Source: Nevskia sp035651715 (GTDB lineage Bacteria; Pseudomonadota; Gammaproteobacteria; Nevskiales; Nevskiaceae). Taken from it: a stretch of 64,000 nt of DNA. Where the stretch lies: the NCBI GenBank assembly GCA_035651715.1, contig DASRFD010000054.1, positions 35,045 through 99,044 of the forward strand, read 5' to 3'. Position 1 is the stretch's first letter, and every line of letters starts with the position of its first letter. Below, one piece after another: positions 1-9,121 of this stretch. The translations under genes and the position numbers were made by a program. The notes below the pieces were generated by a model. It saw nothing but the letters and a program-made list of their open reading frames with translations. It was not told the origin of the DNA and searched no databases.

Positions 1-96
1 GGCGGCCGCCAGTTCCTGGTGATCGCCGCCGGCGGCCATGCGCCCCTCGGCACCGAGCCGGGCGACGCCATCCTGGCCTACGCCCTGGAGCCATAG
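1..96 (+). CDS. C-terminal end of a PQQ-dependent (quinoprotein) dehydrogenase, partial
   Basis: Only the last 31 codons are in the window; the reading frame is open from base 1 to a TAG at 94-96. The visible tail reads GRQFLVIAAGGHAPLG followed by GDAILAYAL, which matches the conserved C-terminus of membrane-bound glucose/quinate-type quinoprotein dehydrogenases (last blade of the beta-propeller, GG-G...GD-I-AYAL). Such enzymes oxidise sugars or alcohols in the periplasm and pass electrons to ubiquinone. Substrate cannot be inferred from this fragment. Confidence 0.7.
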   Translation, partial: GGRQFLVIAAGGHAPLGTEPGDAILAYALEP

Positions 97-137
97 GCCC
101 GGTGTAAACTCCGCGCTGCCAGCATCTCCCCCGAACC

Positions 138-752
138 ATGCCCAAGAAGAACGAAGCCGAGGTCCTCGGCCGCCAGGCCCTCAAGACGAAGCGGACCCGC
201 GAAAGCCTGATCAACGCCACCATCTCCCTGATCAAGGAGGGCGGCTTCGCCGCCGCCAGTTCCAGCCGCATCGCCGAGCGTGCCGGCATGACCTGGGGCG
301 CGGCGCAGCACCACTTCGGCTCCAAGGAGGACATCCTCAACGCCATCCTGGCCCTGTCCTACGAGCGCTTCATCGAGACCATGGCGGCGCCGGGCCTGGA
401 CCAGGGCAGCATGGAACAGCGCGTCGGCGGCTTCGTCGACCGCATGTGGACGCACTACCAGAGCGACTGGTACCGCGTCTCGCTGGAGATCCTGCTGGCC
501 ACGCGCGAGGGGACCGACCACGCCGACCGCGCCTGGGAAGTCCGCCAGGGCAAGGCGCACCTCAAGGTGGTGCGCCAGGTGTTCCACGATTCGCGCCTGA
601 GCGATGTCCGCATCCAGGAGGTGCTGACATTCACCCATTGCTGCCTCAGCGGGCTGAGCATCGAGGGCATCTTCGAAACCCAGGTCAAGAACCTGAGCCG
701 CCACCTGCAGCGGATCAAGCAGGCGATGCTGGCGATGCTCCAGGGCAACTGA
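138..752 (+). CDS. TetR/AcrR family transcriptional regulator
   Basis: 204 aa. The N-terminal helix-turn-helix is clear at about residues 18-66 (TRESLINATISLIKEGGF, then MTWGAAQHHFGSKEDIL), the usual TetR DNA-binding unit. The rest is a helical ligand-binding domain that I cannot assign to a ligand. It starts 41 bp after the quinoprotein dehydrogenase stop and precedes an ACT-domain gene by 99 bp, so it could regulate either side. No clear palindromic operator is visible in the short upstream gap. Confidence 0.88.
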   Translation: MPKKNEAEVLGRQALKTKRTRESLINATISLIKEGGFAAASSSRIAERAGMTWGAAQHHFGSKEDILNAILALSYERFIETMAAPGLDQGSMEQRVGGFVDRMWTHYQSDWYRVSLEILLATREGTDHADRAWEVRQGKAHLKVVRQVFHDSRLSDVRIQEVLTFTHCCLSGLSIEGIFETQVKNLSRHLQRIKQAMLAMLQGN

Positions 753-851
753 GGGCGCGCCGGCGGTCGCATCGCGCCTGCACGGCGGGCGCCGCAAGGA
801 GTATGCTCGAAGGCCCGTGCCGCAAGCGGCCCCGCGCCGCAAGGAGCGACC

Positions 852-1265
852 ATGGCCAAGGGCATCCGCAAGGTGGACTACTACGTCCTGCACGCCAACG
901 ATGCGCCCGGCGAGGGCGCCCACCTGCTCAAGACCCTCAAGAAGCACAAGGTCAACCTGCTGGCGCTGACCGCCTTCCCCACCGGCGGCGGCTCGCAGGT
1001 GAGCCTGATCCCGGAAAAGCCGCAGCAGCTGATCGAGCTGGCCAAGCGCTTCGGCTGGAAGCTGTCGTCGAAGAAAACCGGCTTCCTCGCCCGCGGCAAA
1101 GACCGCGCCGGCGCCCTGGTGAAGCTGGCCGGCACCCTGGCCAAGGCCGGCATCAACATCACCGCCGTCGATGCCGTCAGCGCCGGCTCGGACCGCTACG
1201 CCGCGATCTTCTGGGTCAATCCCAAGGACGTGAACAAGGCTGCCCGCCTGCTTGGCGCCGGCTGA
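852..1265 (+). CDS. ACT-domain small-molecule-binding protein
   Basis: 137 aa, about the size of a tandem ACT-like protein. An N-terminal half (DYYVLHANDAPGEGAHLLKTL) and a C-terminal half (GFLARGKDRAGALVKLAGTLAKAGINI) both show the beta-alpha-beta pattern with the RAGAL...AGI signature of ACT domains, which bind amino acids or other small ligands. No catalytic domain is attached, so it is probably a stand-alone regulator. The ribosome-binding site AAGGAG lies just upstream at 841-846, inside the second copy of a 13-bp repeat. Confidence 0.75.
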   Translation: MAKGIRKVDYYVLHANDAPGEGAHLLKTLKKHKVNLLALTAFPTGGGSQVSLIPEKPQQLIELAKRFGWKLSSKKTGFLARGKDRAGALVKLAGTLAKAGINITAVDAVSAGSDRYAAIFWVNPKDVNKAARLLGAG

Positions 1266-1325
1266 CAAGTGGCGACGGCCCGGCCGCCCTATAGTCGGCC
1301 GTCATCCGGCAGGGAGAACAGGGCC

Positions 1326-1811
1326 ATGCGCTTCGTCAGCCGTCTCAACAAGCTGCTGTGGACGCCGCTGCTGCACGCCAGCGTCTGGGCCACGCGCACG
1401 CCGCTGCGCCACCGCCTGATCGGCCGCGGCCTGGAGCGCGGGCTGGGCAGCCTGACCATGGCGCTGAAGTCGGCCCGGCCGCAGGCCGACGTGGCGGCGG
1501 TGGCGCGCGAATGGCAGCGCATGATGCCCTCGCGCCGCATGGTGCCGATCGTCGAGGAAATGCCGGACACGGTGATCGCGGAAATCCACGCCCACTGCCC
1601 CTACCGCGGCACCGGCAATGTGCAGGGCTGCCAGCGCATGATGGAATACGACCGCAAGATGCTGGAGACCATCGGCGGCGAGCTGGTGGTGTTGCGCTCG
1701 CAGGCCGAGCCGGGGGTCAGCGCCTGCCGGGTGGCGCTGCGCCGCAAAGGCGCGGACCTGTCCGATCTGGTGCCCGCGCATACGCGGGCGGGCGGCTCCG
1801 CCGGCCGGTGA
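1326..1811 (+). CDS. Conserved hypothetical protein with Cys-rich C-terminal half
   Basis: 161 aa; start chosen at the ATG preceded by GGGAGAACAGGGCC. I do not recognise the family with certainty. The N-terminus is basic and amphipathic (RFVSRLNKLLWTPLLHASVW). The C-terminal half has conserved-looking HCPYRGTGNVQGCQ and VSACRVALRRKG segments, so three Cys (in CPY, GCQ and ACR contexts). This layout loosely recalls L-2-amino-thiazoline-4-carboxylate hydrolase-like or V4R-like small-molecule-binding folds, but that is only a hint. It lies between the ACT gene and a MerR regulator on the same strand. Confidence 0.6.
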   Translation: MRFVSRLNKLLWTPLLHASVWATRTPLRHRLIGRGLERGLGSLTMALKSARPQADVAAVAREWQRMMPSRRMVPIVEEMPDTVIAEIHAHCPYRGTGNVQGCQRMMEYDRKMLETIGGELVVLRSQAEPGVSACRVALRRKGADLSDLVPAHTRAGGSAGR

Positions 1812-1870
1812 CCAGCCGGCGGACGCCGCGCCTTGAGCCCGGACTCAACTCCAGGGTTTAGACTGCCGGC

Positions 1871-2287
1871 ATGACTTCCTCCACCCGCTTCACCATCGGC
1901 CGCCTGGCCAAGGCCGCCGGGGTCAATATCGACACCGTCCGCTTCTACGAGCGCCAGGGCCTGCTGCAGCCCGCGCCCCGCACCCCGGGCGGCTACCGCG
2001 TCTACGGCCCCGCCGACACCCGGCGCCTGCAGTTCATCCGGCGCGCCAAGGCCCTCGGCTTCTCGCTGGAGGACATCGGCGAGCTGCTGCGCCTGACCGA
2101 GGACGGCCACGACCGCGGCGCGGTCAAGGCCATCGCCCAGGGGCGGGTCGCCGACCTGGAGCAGCGCATCGCCGAGCTGCAGCGGATGCGCTCGGCGCTG
2201 GCCCACCATGCCGGGCACTGCTCCGGCCGGGGCGCGGTCCAGGGCTGCCCCATCATCCAGGCCCTGCTGGACGATACGGAGGGCTGA
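1871..2287 (+). CDS. MerR family regulator, probable heavy-metal-type
   Basis: 138 aa, the usual length of MerR/ZntR/CueR proteins. N-terminal winged helix (TIGRLAKAAGVNIDTVRFYERQGLL, then PGGYRVYG), a central coupling helix, and a C-terminal metal-loop-like segment (HCSGRGAVQGCPIIQAL) with two Cys. In the mercuric MerR a third Cys lies at the start of the dimerisation helix; here the corresponding region (LLRLTEDGHDRG) has none, so mercury is unlikely and zinc, copper or another metal or oxidant is possible. No metal transporter gene adjoins it. Confidence 0.85.
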   Translation: MTSSTRFTIGRLAKAAGVNIDTVRFYERQGLLQPAPRTPGGYRVYGPADTRRLQFIRRAKALGFSLEDIGELLRLTEDGHDRGAVKAIAQGRVADLEQRIAELQRMRSALAHHAGHCSGRGAVQGCPIIQALLDDTEG

Positions 2288-2385
2288 TCGGCCCCCGGCG
2301 TCCCGGAACGATTAGGTCAATGTTCCTACTTTGTCGCCCCGGTGCGCAGGCTTAAGGTGTGAAGCAGACACCGGAGTCATGTCGT

Positions 2386-4305
2386 ATGGAAGCGAATGTC
2401 ACCCTGTTTCGAAACGCCACCCTGTTCGACGGCAGCGGCTCGGAGCCGCGTACCGCCGACCTGCTGGTGCGCGACGGCCGTGTCGCCGCCATCGGCCCCA
2501 ACCTCGCCGTTCCGGCCGGGGCGCGCAGCATCGACTGCAGCGGCCGCTGGCTGATGCCCGGCCTGCTCGACATCCACACCCATCTCGACTTGGAAGTCGA
2601 ACTGGCGCCGGAGCTGCCGGAGGCGGTGCGCCACGGCACCACCACGGTGGTGATGAGCAACTGCTCGCTCGGCGTGGCCTACGGCAACCAGCGCCGCGGC
2701 GATCAGGACCCCATCGTCGACTGCTTTGCCCGCGTCGAGAACGTGCCCAAGCACGTGCTGCGCAAGGTCGGGGACGCCGTGACCTGGAACGATTCCGGCG
2801 ACTACCTGGAGCACTTCGAGCGCCTGCCGCTGGGCCCCAACGTGGTGCCGATGATTCCCCACTCGATGCTGCGCATCGAGGTGATGGGCCTGCAGGATTC
2901 GATCAGCCGCGAGCCGACCGAGGACGAGCTGAAGCGGATGGAGGCGCTGCTGGAGAAGGGCATGCGCGAGGGCTACGCCGGCTTCTCCACCGACGCCCTG
3001 CCGTTCCACTACCTCGCCAACCGCCCCAATACGCGCAAGCAGATCCCGACCCAGTTCGCGCCGTTCTTCGAGCTGAAGCGGCTCACCGCCATCGTGCGGC
3101 GCTGGGACCGCGTGTGGCAGGCTACCCCGCCCAAGGACAGCCGCCTCGGCACCCTGCGCACCTTCCTGCTCAGCAGCGGCCGGCTCTACGGCAAGCGCCT
3201 GCGCACCACCGCGGTGGCGGCGATCGACCTGCACACCAACCGCCTGCTGGTGAAGCTGGCGCTGCGCCTGAGCAAGCTGATCAATTCGAAGCTGGTCGGC
3301 GGCCTGTTCCGTTTCCAGGCGCTGTCGGCGCCGTTCAAGCTGTGGAGCGACGGCGTCATCACGCCGATCGCCGAGGAAATCCCGGAACTGCGCGTGCTCA
3401 ACGAGTGCGACCTCGACGACCACGCCGGCCGCCTGCGCATCCTCAACGATCCGCACTATGTGCGCGCCTTCCGCAGGATGTGGCACAAGGGCAAGCGCGG
3501 CTTCAACCTGGCCAACCTGATGCGCATCCTCGGCAACGAGCAGAACGTGCTGAGCCGCCGCCTCGACGACATGACGGTGGAATCCTGCCCGCTGCCGGGC
3601 TGGAGCGGCGAGAAGCTGGAAGCGCCCTACCGCCGCCTGCTGGCCTGGCAGGCCGGCAGGGGCGCGGCACAGGATGCGGAAGAGGAGGCGTTCTTCAAGA
3701 CCTTCCCCCATCCCGCCGGCGACGACGCCGACTTCGTGCTGCACCTGCTGCGGCAGTGGGACACGCGCCTGCGCTGGCATACCACCACCGCCAACCGCGA
3801 CCCCAGGGTGGTGAAGGACCTGCTGTTCCATCCGCTGACCCTGCCCGGCTTCAACGACTCCGGCGCGCACCTGACCAACATGGCCTTCTACGACGGCAAC
3901 CTGCGCACGCTGAAGATCGCGCAGCAGGACGGCCTGCGCCAGGTCGCCATCGCCGTGCACCGCATGACGCAGCTGCCGGCGCAGTTCTGGGGCCTCAACA
4001 GCGGCCTGCTGGTGCCCGGCGCGCAGGCCGACCTCTGCGTGGTCGAGCCACGGGCGCTGCGCGCCTGGGAGCCGGAGGCCACCATCCGCTACATCCGCCG
4101 CGACCTGTTCGACTGCCACCAGCTGGTCAACCGTCCGGACGGGGTGGTCAGCCAGGTCATGGTGGCCGGCAAGCTGGCCTGGAACGAGGGCGCCTACACC
4201 CCGGCCTACGGCCGCGAGCGCTTCGGCCGCGTGCTGCGCGCCAAGGACCATCCGGCGGAGCGGGCGCTGGGCCAGGACCGGCCGGGCCTGCGCGAGGCGG
4301 CGTAG
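2386..4305 (+). CDS. Amidohydrolase family protein, N-acyl-D-amino-acid deacylase-like
   Basis: 639 aa from the ATG at 2386, chosen because GGAG sits nine bases upstream; an in-frame GTG at 2359 would add nine residues. The metal-dependent hydrolase signature is clear: an N-terminal beta domain (FRNATLFDGSG), the HxH metal site in MPGLLDIHTHLDLE, and a late FNDSGAHLTNM matching the DSGAH motif of D-aminoacylases. The C-terminal beta domain ends with PGAQADLCVVEP. Substrate is not predictable; the protein is longer than classical D-aminoacylases (about 480-500 aa), with an extra helical region in the middle. Confidence 0.85.
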   Translation: MEANVTLFRNATLFDGSGSEPRTADLLVRDGRVAAIGPNLAVPAGARSIDCSGRWLMPGLLDIHTHLDLEVELAPELPEAVRHGTTTVVMSNCSLGVAYGNQRRGDQDPIVDCFARVENVPKHVLRKVGDAVTWNDSGDYLEHFERLPLGPNVVPMIPHSMLRIEVMGLQDSISREPTEDELKRMEALLEKGMREGYAGFSTDALPFHYLANRPNTRKQIPTQFAPFFELKRLTAIVRRWDRVWQATPPKDSRLGTLRTFLLSSGRLYGKRLRTTAVAAIDLHTNRLLVKLALRLSKLINSKLVGGLFRFQALSAPFKLWSDGVITPIAEEIPELRVLNECDLDDHAGRLRILNDPHYVRAFRRMWHKGKRGFNLANLMRILGNEQNVLSRRLDDMTVESCPLPGWSGEKLEAPYRRLLAWQAGRGAAQDAEEEAFFKTFPHPAGDDADFVLHLLRQWDTRLRWHTTTANRDPRVVKDLLFHPLTLPGFNDSGAHLTNMAFYDGNLRTLKIAQQDGLRQVAIAVHRMTQLPAQFWGLNSGLLVPGAQADLCVVEPRALRAWEPEATIRYIRRDLFDCHQLVNRPDGVVSQVMVAGKLAWNEGAYTPAYGRERFGRVLRAKDHPAERALGQDRPGLREAA

Positions 4306-4436
4306 CGCCAGGCCGTCCGCGGACTGCAAGTCCCGGGGCGCGCCATGCACGCGGCTGATGGGCCGCGATCAAAAAGGATCATTTCATGTTGCGGCGGGTC
4401 CGCACGTAGGATGCGGATTCACGCCGGAGAAGATCC

Positions 4437-5129
4437 ATGGGCGCCATCTACCTCATCCGCCACGGCCAGGCCTCGTTCGGCCGCGCCGACTACGACGAGC
4501 TGTCCGCGGTCGGCCATGAACAGGGCCGCATCCTCGGCGCGGCGCTGAAGCAGCGCCTGCCGCAGGTGGACGCGGTGGTCAGCGGCGGCATGAAGCGCCA
4601 CCGCCAGACCGCCGCGGCCTGCCTGGAGGCGATGGGGCTGCCGCCGGAAATGCAGGAGACCAGCGGCTTCCGCGAATACGACCACGACGAGATCATCGTC
4701 CGCTACGAGCCGCGCTTCGCCAGGCCGGAGGCGCTGATGACCGAGCTGGCGAAGGCGCCGGAGCCGCGCCGCGCCTTCCAGGCCATCTTCGGCAAGGCGA
4801 TGGAGCGCTGGATCGGCGGCGAGCACGACGCCGACTACGGCGAATCCTGGCGCGTCTTCCACCGCCGCTGCAACGAGGCCCTGGACGGCCTGATCGCCGC
4901 GCTCGGCGGCTCGAGGACCGCGCTGGTCTTCACCTCCGGCGGCGTGATCAGCGCCATCTGCCGCGAGCTGCTGGACCTGCCCGACCTGCAGGCCTACCGC
5001 CTCAACCTGACGCTGGCGAACTGCGGCGTCACCAAGGTGATCTACAGCGAGCGGGCCAGGTACCTGAGCAGCTTCAACGAGCACGCCCACTTCGAGGGCG
5101 CGCACCGCAAACTCATCACCTACCGCTAG
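4437..5129 (+). CDS. Histidine phosphatase superfamily (phosphoglycerate mutase-like) protein
   Basis: 230 aa. Begins MGAIYLIRHGQASFG, the RHG signature whose His is phosphorylated during catalysis; SGGMKRHRQTA supplies the second Arg and LVFTSGGVISA is the position of the later catalytic loop, although the expected second His there is replaced by a TSGG context. Probably a soluble phosphatase of unknown substrate. A GGAG ribosome-binding site precedes the ATG. The SDR gene follows after 7 bp, so the two are cotranscribed. Confidence 0.85.
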   Translation: MGAIYLIRHGQASFGRADYDELSAVGHEQGRILGAALKQRLPQVDAVVSGGMKRHRQTAAACLEAMGLPPEMQETSGFREYDHDEIIVRYEPRFARPEALMTELAKAPEPRRAFQAIFGKAMERWIGGEHDADYGESWRVFHRRCNEALDGLIAALGGSRTALVFTSGGVISAICRELLDLPDLQAYRLNLTLANCGVTKVIYSERARYLSSFNEHAHFEGAHRKLITYR

Positions 5130-5136
5130 AGGGCCT

Positions 5137-5883
5137 ATGCGCAAGACCATCCTCATCACCGGCGCCAGCTCCGGCCTGGGCGCCGGCATGGCGCGCGAAT
5201 TCGCCGCCAGGGGCCGCGACCTGGCGCTGTGCGCGCGCCGCGTCGAGCGCCTGGAGGAGCTGAAAGCCGAGCTGCTGCGCATCAATCCCGCGATCCAGAT
5301 CTCGATCAAGGCGTTGGACGTGAACGACTACGACAGCGTGTTCGCCGTGTTCCGCGCCTTCGCCGGAGAGTTCGGCGGCCTCGACCGCATCATCGTCAAC
5401 GCCGGCATCGGCAAAGGCAAGCCGGTGGGCACCGGCTATTTCTGGGCCAACCGCCAGACCGCCGAGACCAACTTCGTCGCCGCCCTGGCGCAGTGCGAGG
5501 CGGCGGTGGAAATTTTCCGCAAGCAGGGCCACGGGCACCTGGTGATGATCTCCTCGATGAGCGCGATGCGCGGCATGCCCGGCAACATCACCACCTACGC
5601 CGCCACCAAGGCCGGCGTGGCGGCGCTGACCGAGGGCATCCGCGCCGATCTGCTCAAAACCAGGATCCGGGTCAGCACCATCTATCCGGGCTACATCCGC
5701 AGCGAGATCAACGAGAAGGTCAAGAACACGCCGTTCATGGTCGACACCGCCACCGGCTGCCGCGCCCTGGTCAAGGCGATCGAGCGGGAGAAAGCGGAAG
5801 CCTGCGTACCGACCTGGCCCTGGAACCTGCTGGGCCTGGCAATGCGCAACCTGCCGCTGAAGCTGGTGGCGAAGATGAACTGA
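5137..5883 (+). CDS. Short-chain dehydrogenase/reductase (SDR)
   Basis: 248 aa, classical SDR length. Cofactor motif TGASSGLGAG near the N-terminus, NAGIG after strand 4, the catalytic Ser in MISSMSAMRG and the YxxxK pair in TYAATKAG. It follows the histidine phosphatase by 7 bp with no promoter room between them. The C-terminus is hydrophobic and basic (WPWNLLGLAMRNLPLKLV), as in some membrane-associated SDRs. Substrate unknown. Confidence 0.9.
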   Translation: MRKTILITGASSGLGAGMAREFAARGRDLALCARRVERLEELKAELLRINPAIQISIKALDVNDYDSVFAVFRAFAGEFGGLDRIIVNAGIGKGKPVGTGYFWANRQTAETNFVAALAQCEAAVEIFRKQGHGHLVMISSMSAMRGMPGNITTYAATKAGVAALTEGIRADLLKTRIRVSTIYPGYIRSEINEKVKNTPFMVDTATGCRALVKAIEREKAEACVPTWPWNLLGLAMRNLPLKLVAKMN

Positions 5884-5887
5884 ATGC

Positions 5888-5922
5888 TGTCATCCTCGGC
5901 GCTGCGAAGGATCCGGCTGCGC
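5888..5922. repeat. Dispersed intergenic repeat-like segment
   Basis: Between the SDR and GST genes the sequence GTCATCCTCGGCGCTGCGAA followed by GGATC closely resembles a repeat type common between bacterial genes (GTCATCC...GCGAAGGATC). Only one copy is visible in this window, so membership in a repeat family is by resemblance only. Confidence 0.35.
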
Positions 5923-6007
5923 GGGGCCGGGACCTCACGACGCCCGGGATCCTAAATCATTTACCCTGGGCGGCGGAAAACGACCAGAAGCCGCGCGGGG
6001 GGAGCCG

Positions 6008-6697
6008 ATGACCGGAATCGTGCTGCATCAGTGGGTCATGTCGCCGTTCTGCAACAAGGTCCGGCGCTGCCTGGAGCACAAGGGCCTGAGCTACCAGGTG
6101 ATCAATTACAACGGCCTGCGCGCGCTGGAAGCGGCGAAGCTCAGCCCGGCCGGCAAGCTGCCGGTGCTGGACTACGATGGCCAGCGCATCCAGGACTCGG
6201 CCCGCATCGCCCGCTTTCTCGACCAGAAGCATCCCGACAAGCCGCTCTACCCGGCCGAGCCGGAGGCGCTGGCCCGCGCCAGGCTGTACGAGGACTGGGC
6301 CGCCCAGTCGCTGTATTTCTACGAGCTGTACCTGCGCATGCTCGACCCGCCGGCGCTGGAGAAGGCGCTGGACCTGGTCTGCGCCGGGCGGCCGCGCTGG
6401 GAGCGGCAGGTGCTGAAGCTGGTGCTGAAGAGCCGCTATTCGAAGAAGATCGGCCTGCAGGGCCTGGGCCAGTACACGCGCTCCGAGGTGGTGGACCAGC
6501 TGGTGCAGCACGTGCAGAGCCTCGACGCGCTGCTGGCGGACCGCCCCTACCTCACCGGCGAAACGCTCAGCATCGGCGACATCGCCGTGGTGGCCCAGTT
6601 CGACGAGATGATCCGCACCAGCGACGCCGCCGAACGCATCCTGGCCTGGCCGCGCTTCAAGGCCTGGTACGAGCGCTGCGGCGGACGCAACGGCTAG
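6008..6697 (+). CDS. Glutathione S-transferase family protein
   Basis: 229 aa. N-terminal thioredoxin-like domain with MSPFCNKVRRCLEHKGL (Ser/Cys active-site region) and GKLPVLDYDG plus QDSARIARFL, the glutathione-binding cis-Pro and SAR motifs. The C-terminal helical domain has the GDIAVVAQ N-capping-type motif. Cytosolic detoxification or thiol-transfer is likely. It is separated from the upstream SDR by 124 bp that include a repeat-like segment, so it may have its own promoter. Confidence 0.88.
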   Translation: MTGIVLHQWVMSPFCNKVRRCLEHKGLSYQVINYNGLRALEAAKLSPAGKLPVLDYDGQRIQDSARIARFLDQKHPDKPLYPAEPEALARARLYEDWAAQSLYFYELYLRMLDPPALEKALDLVCAGRPRWERQVLKLVLKSRYSKKIGLQGLGQYTRSEVVDQLVQHVQSLDALLADRPYLTGETLSIGDIAVVAQFDEMIRTSDAAERILAWPRFKAWYERCGGRNG

Positions 6698-6731
6698 GGC
6701 CTATTAACGCTATTTCGATCGCTGTAGCCGC

Positions 6732-7226
6732 TTATTTTCCGGGTTCGCCGGAGCGCGCGCCGCTGCTGCGGTCGATGTAGCGCTGGATTCCCCGCTCCAG
6801 CGGCCCGCAGGCGATCAGCAGGAACAGCGTGGCGCCGAATCCCAGCAGCAGGATCGGCCACACCGCCAGGGCGCAGCTGATGCCCAGCGCCGCCACCACC
6901 AGGATCGCCGCGGCGGTGGTCAGCCCGTAGACGTGCATCTGGTCCGGACCGCGCATGATCACCCCGGCGCCGAGGAAGCCGATGCCGGAGACGATGCCCT
7001 GGGTCACGCGGCTGGCGGGGTCCGCGCCATTGGAGCCGTGCTGCAGCGCGTACTGCTGCACCGACAGCACCAGCAGGCAGGAGGCGAGCGACACCAGGCC
7101 CAGGGTGCGCAGGCCGATCGACTTGTGGTGCAGGTCGCGGTTGATGCCAATCAGCCCGCCGGCAAGGACGGCCAGCACAATGCGGGCGCCCAGGTCCAGC
7201 CAGTACCCGCCGTCGTAGTTGAGCAT
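6732..7226 (-). CDS. MgtC/SapB family inner-membrane protein
   Basis: 164 aa, the short form with the N-terminal membrane domain. Family signatures are visible: LAGGLIGINRDLHHKSIGLRTLGLVSLASCLL and VSGIGFLGAGVIMRG, with about four transmembrane segments. MgtC proteins are linked to magnesium limitation and phosphate or ATP-synthase regulation; the precise role here is unknown. Monocistronic on the minus strand, convergent with the GST and divergent from the DUF885 gene. Confidence 0.88.
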   Translation of the reverse strand: MLNYDGGYWLDLGARIVLAVLAGGLIGINRDLHHKSIGLRTLGLVSLASCLLVLSVQQYALQHGSNGADPASRVTQGIVSGIGFLGAGVIMRGPDQMHVYGLTTAAAILVVAALGISCALAVWPILLLGFGATLFLLIACGPLERGIQRYIDRSSGARSGEPGK

Positions 7227-7354
7227 CGCGTCCCCGTCCCTTTTCCAGGCGTATTTCGTCCCAGTGTAGCGCCGCGGCCGCCCGGGCTGTGTAGACTGGA
7301 GTTCATAAGAGCGAGGCCCGCCGCGGCCCGCTCACCACATCCGGGAGATTCGTC

Positions 7355-9115
7355 ATGCGTCCGCAACGCCCCGCCGCGCTGCTGTTGCTGCTCGCGGCCA
7401 CCGCCATCCCGGCGGCATTTGCCGCCCCTGCCGATCCCAACCGGGCGTTCGACCGGGAGTTCGGCGACCGCTTCTTCAAGTCCTACTGGCCGCTGCACAC
7501 CGACAATGCCGTTACCGTCGGCTATTACCAGGTGGCCGGCCAGCTCAACGTGCCGGACGCGAAGGAGCGCGGCGCCCAGCTCAGCTACATCGGCCTGCAG
7601 CTCGCCCACCTCGATCGCTACAAGCCGGACCGCCTCGATGCCGCCCACCGCGGCGACCAGACCCTGCTGCGCAACGAGCTGGAATCGGAGCGCTGGCACC
7701 TGCAGGAGCTGCGCGACTGGCAGTGGGATCCGTCGCAGTACAACGTGGCCAACAGCTTCGCCCTGCTGCTCAACACCGAGTACGCGCCGCTGGACCAGCG
7801 CCTGCGCACCGTGCTGCAGCGCCTGGAGCGGGTGCCGGCCTACTACGCCGCGGCGAAGAGGAACGTGCTCGACCCCAGCCGCGAGCATACCCAGCTGGCG
7901 ATCCAGCAGAACCAGGGCGCCCTCGACGTGTTCGGCGCCGACCTGGACCAGCAGCTGGCCGGCTCCGGCCTGAAGCCGGCCGAAAAAGCGCTGTTCGCCA
8001 AGCGGCTCGACGCGGCGCGCGGCGCGATCAAGGACTACATCGCCTGGCTGCAGGCGCTGGATGCGCAGCTGGCGCAAAGCGGCAAGGCACGCTCGTTCCG
8101 CCTCGGCAAGGGGCCCTACGAGAAGAAGTTCGCCTACGACATCCAGTCCGGCGGCACGGCGGAGGCGTTGTACGAGCGCGCCAGGTTGGAGAAGGAGCGC
8201 CTGATCTCGCGCATGGACGGCATCGCCGAGCAGCTCTGGCCCAAGTACATGGGCGATGCCGCCAAGCCGGCAGACCGCTTCGACAAGATCGGCCAGCTGA
8301 TCGCCAAGATGTCCGAGCACCACGTGCCGCGCGACCGCTTCGTCGACACGGTCAAGGCGATGGTGCCGCAGCTGGAGCAGTGGGTCACCGACCACCGCCT
8401 GGTCGACCTCGATCCGAGCAAGCCGCTGCAGGTGCGCACCACCCCGACCTACGAACAGGGCGTGTCCATCGCCAGCATCGACGCGCCGGGCCCCTATGAC
8501 CCGTCCGCCAGGACCTACTTCAACGTCACCCCGCTGGACAGCTACACGCCGGAGCGCGCCGAGAGCTTCCTGCGCGAGTACAACGACTGGGTGCTGCCGG
8601 TCCTGATCATCCACGAGGCGATCCCCGGCCACTACGTGCAGTTGATCTACGCCAACCGCTCGCCGAGCCGGATCAAGAGCATCTTCGGCAACGGCGCGAT
8701 GATCGAGGGCTGGGCGGTATACAGCGAGCGCATGATGATGGAGTCCGGCTACGGCGGCGGCACGCCGGAGAGCTGGCTGATGTACAGCAAGTGGAACCTG
8801 CGCTCGGTCACCAACACCATCCTCGACTACAGCGTACACGTGCTGGGCATGAGCCGCGACGACGCTATCCGGCTGCTGACGCACGAGGCCTTCCAGTCGC
8901 AGGAGGAAGCCACCGCCAAATGGCGCCGCGCGCAGCTGTCCAGCGTGCAGCTGACCAGCTACTTCGCCGGCTACTCGGAGATCTACGACTTCCGCGAACG
9001 GCTGAAGCAGCAGCAGGGCGCCGCCTTCGACCTGAAGCAGTTCCACGAGCGCTTCCTCGGCTACGGCAGCGCGCCGGTGCGGCTGATCGAGGAGCTGATG
9101 CAGGAAGGCAAATGA
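7355..9115 (+). CDS. Secreted DUF885 family protein, putative metallopeptidase
   Basis: 586 aa. A signal peptide is evident (RPAALLLLLAATAIPAAFA, cleavage near residue 23). The C-terminal half carries HEAIPGHYVQL, the HExxxH zinc-site-like motif typical of DUF885, followed by GWAVYSERM, which supplies a downstream Glu. DUF885 proteins are about 550-620 aa and are thought to be zinc peptidases, but their substrates are mostly unknown. It probably acts in the periplasm. Confidence 0.82.
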   Translation: MRPQRPAALLLLLAATAIPAAFAAPADPNRAFDREFGDRFFKSYWPLHTDNAVTVGYYQVAGQLNVPDAKERGAQLSYIGLQLAHLDRYKPDRLDAAHRGDQTLLRNELESERWHLQELRDWQWDPSQYNVANSFALLLNTEYAPLDQRLRTVLQRLERVPAYYAAAKRNVLDPSREHTQLAIQQNQGALDVFGADLDQQLAGSGLKPAEKALFAKRLDAARGAIKDYIAWLQALDAQLAQSGKARSFRLGKGPYEKKFAYDIQSGGTAEALYERARLEKERLISRMDGIAEQLWPKYMGDAAKPADRFDKIGQLIAKMSEHHVPRDRFVDTVKAMVPQLEQWVTDHRLVDLDPSKPLQVRTTPTYEQGVSIASIDAPGPYDPSARTYFNVTPLDSYTPERAESFLREYNDWVLPVLIIHEAIPGHYVQLIYANRSPSRIKSIFGNGAMIEGWAVYSERMMMESGYGGGTPESWLMYSKWNLRSVTNTILDYSVHVLGMSRDDAIRLLTHEAFQSQEEATAKWRRAQLSSVQLTSYFAGYSEIYDFRERLKQQQGAAFDLKQFHERFLGYGSAPVRLIEELMQEGK

Positions 9116-9121
9116 CCTGCT

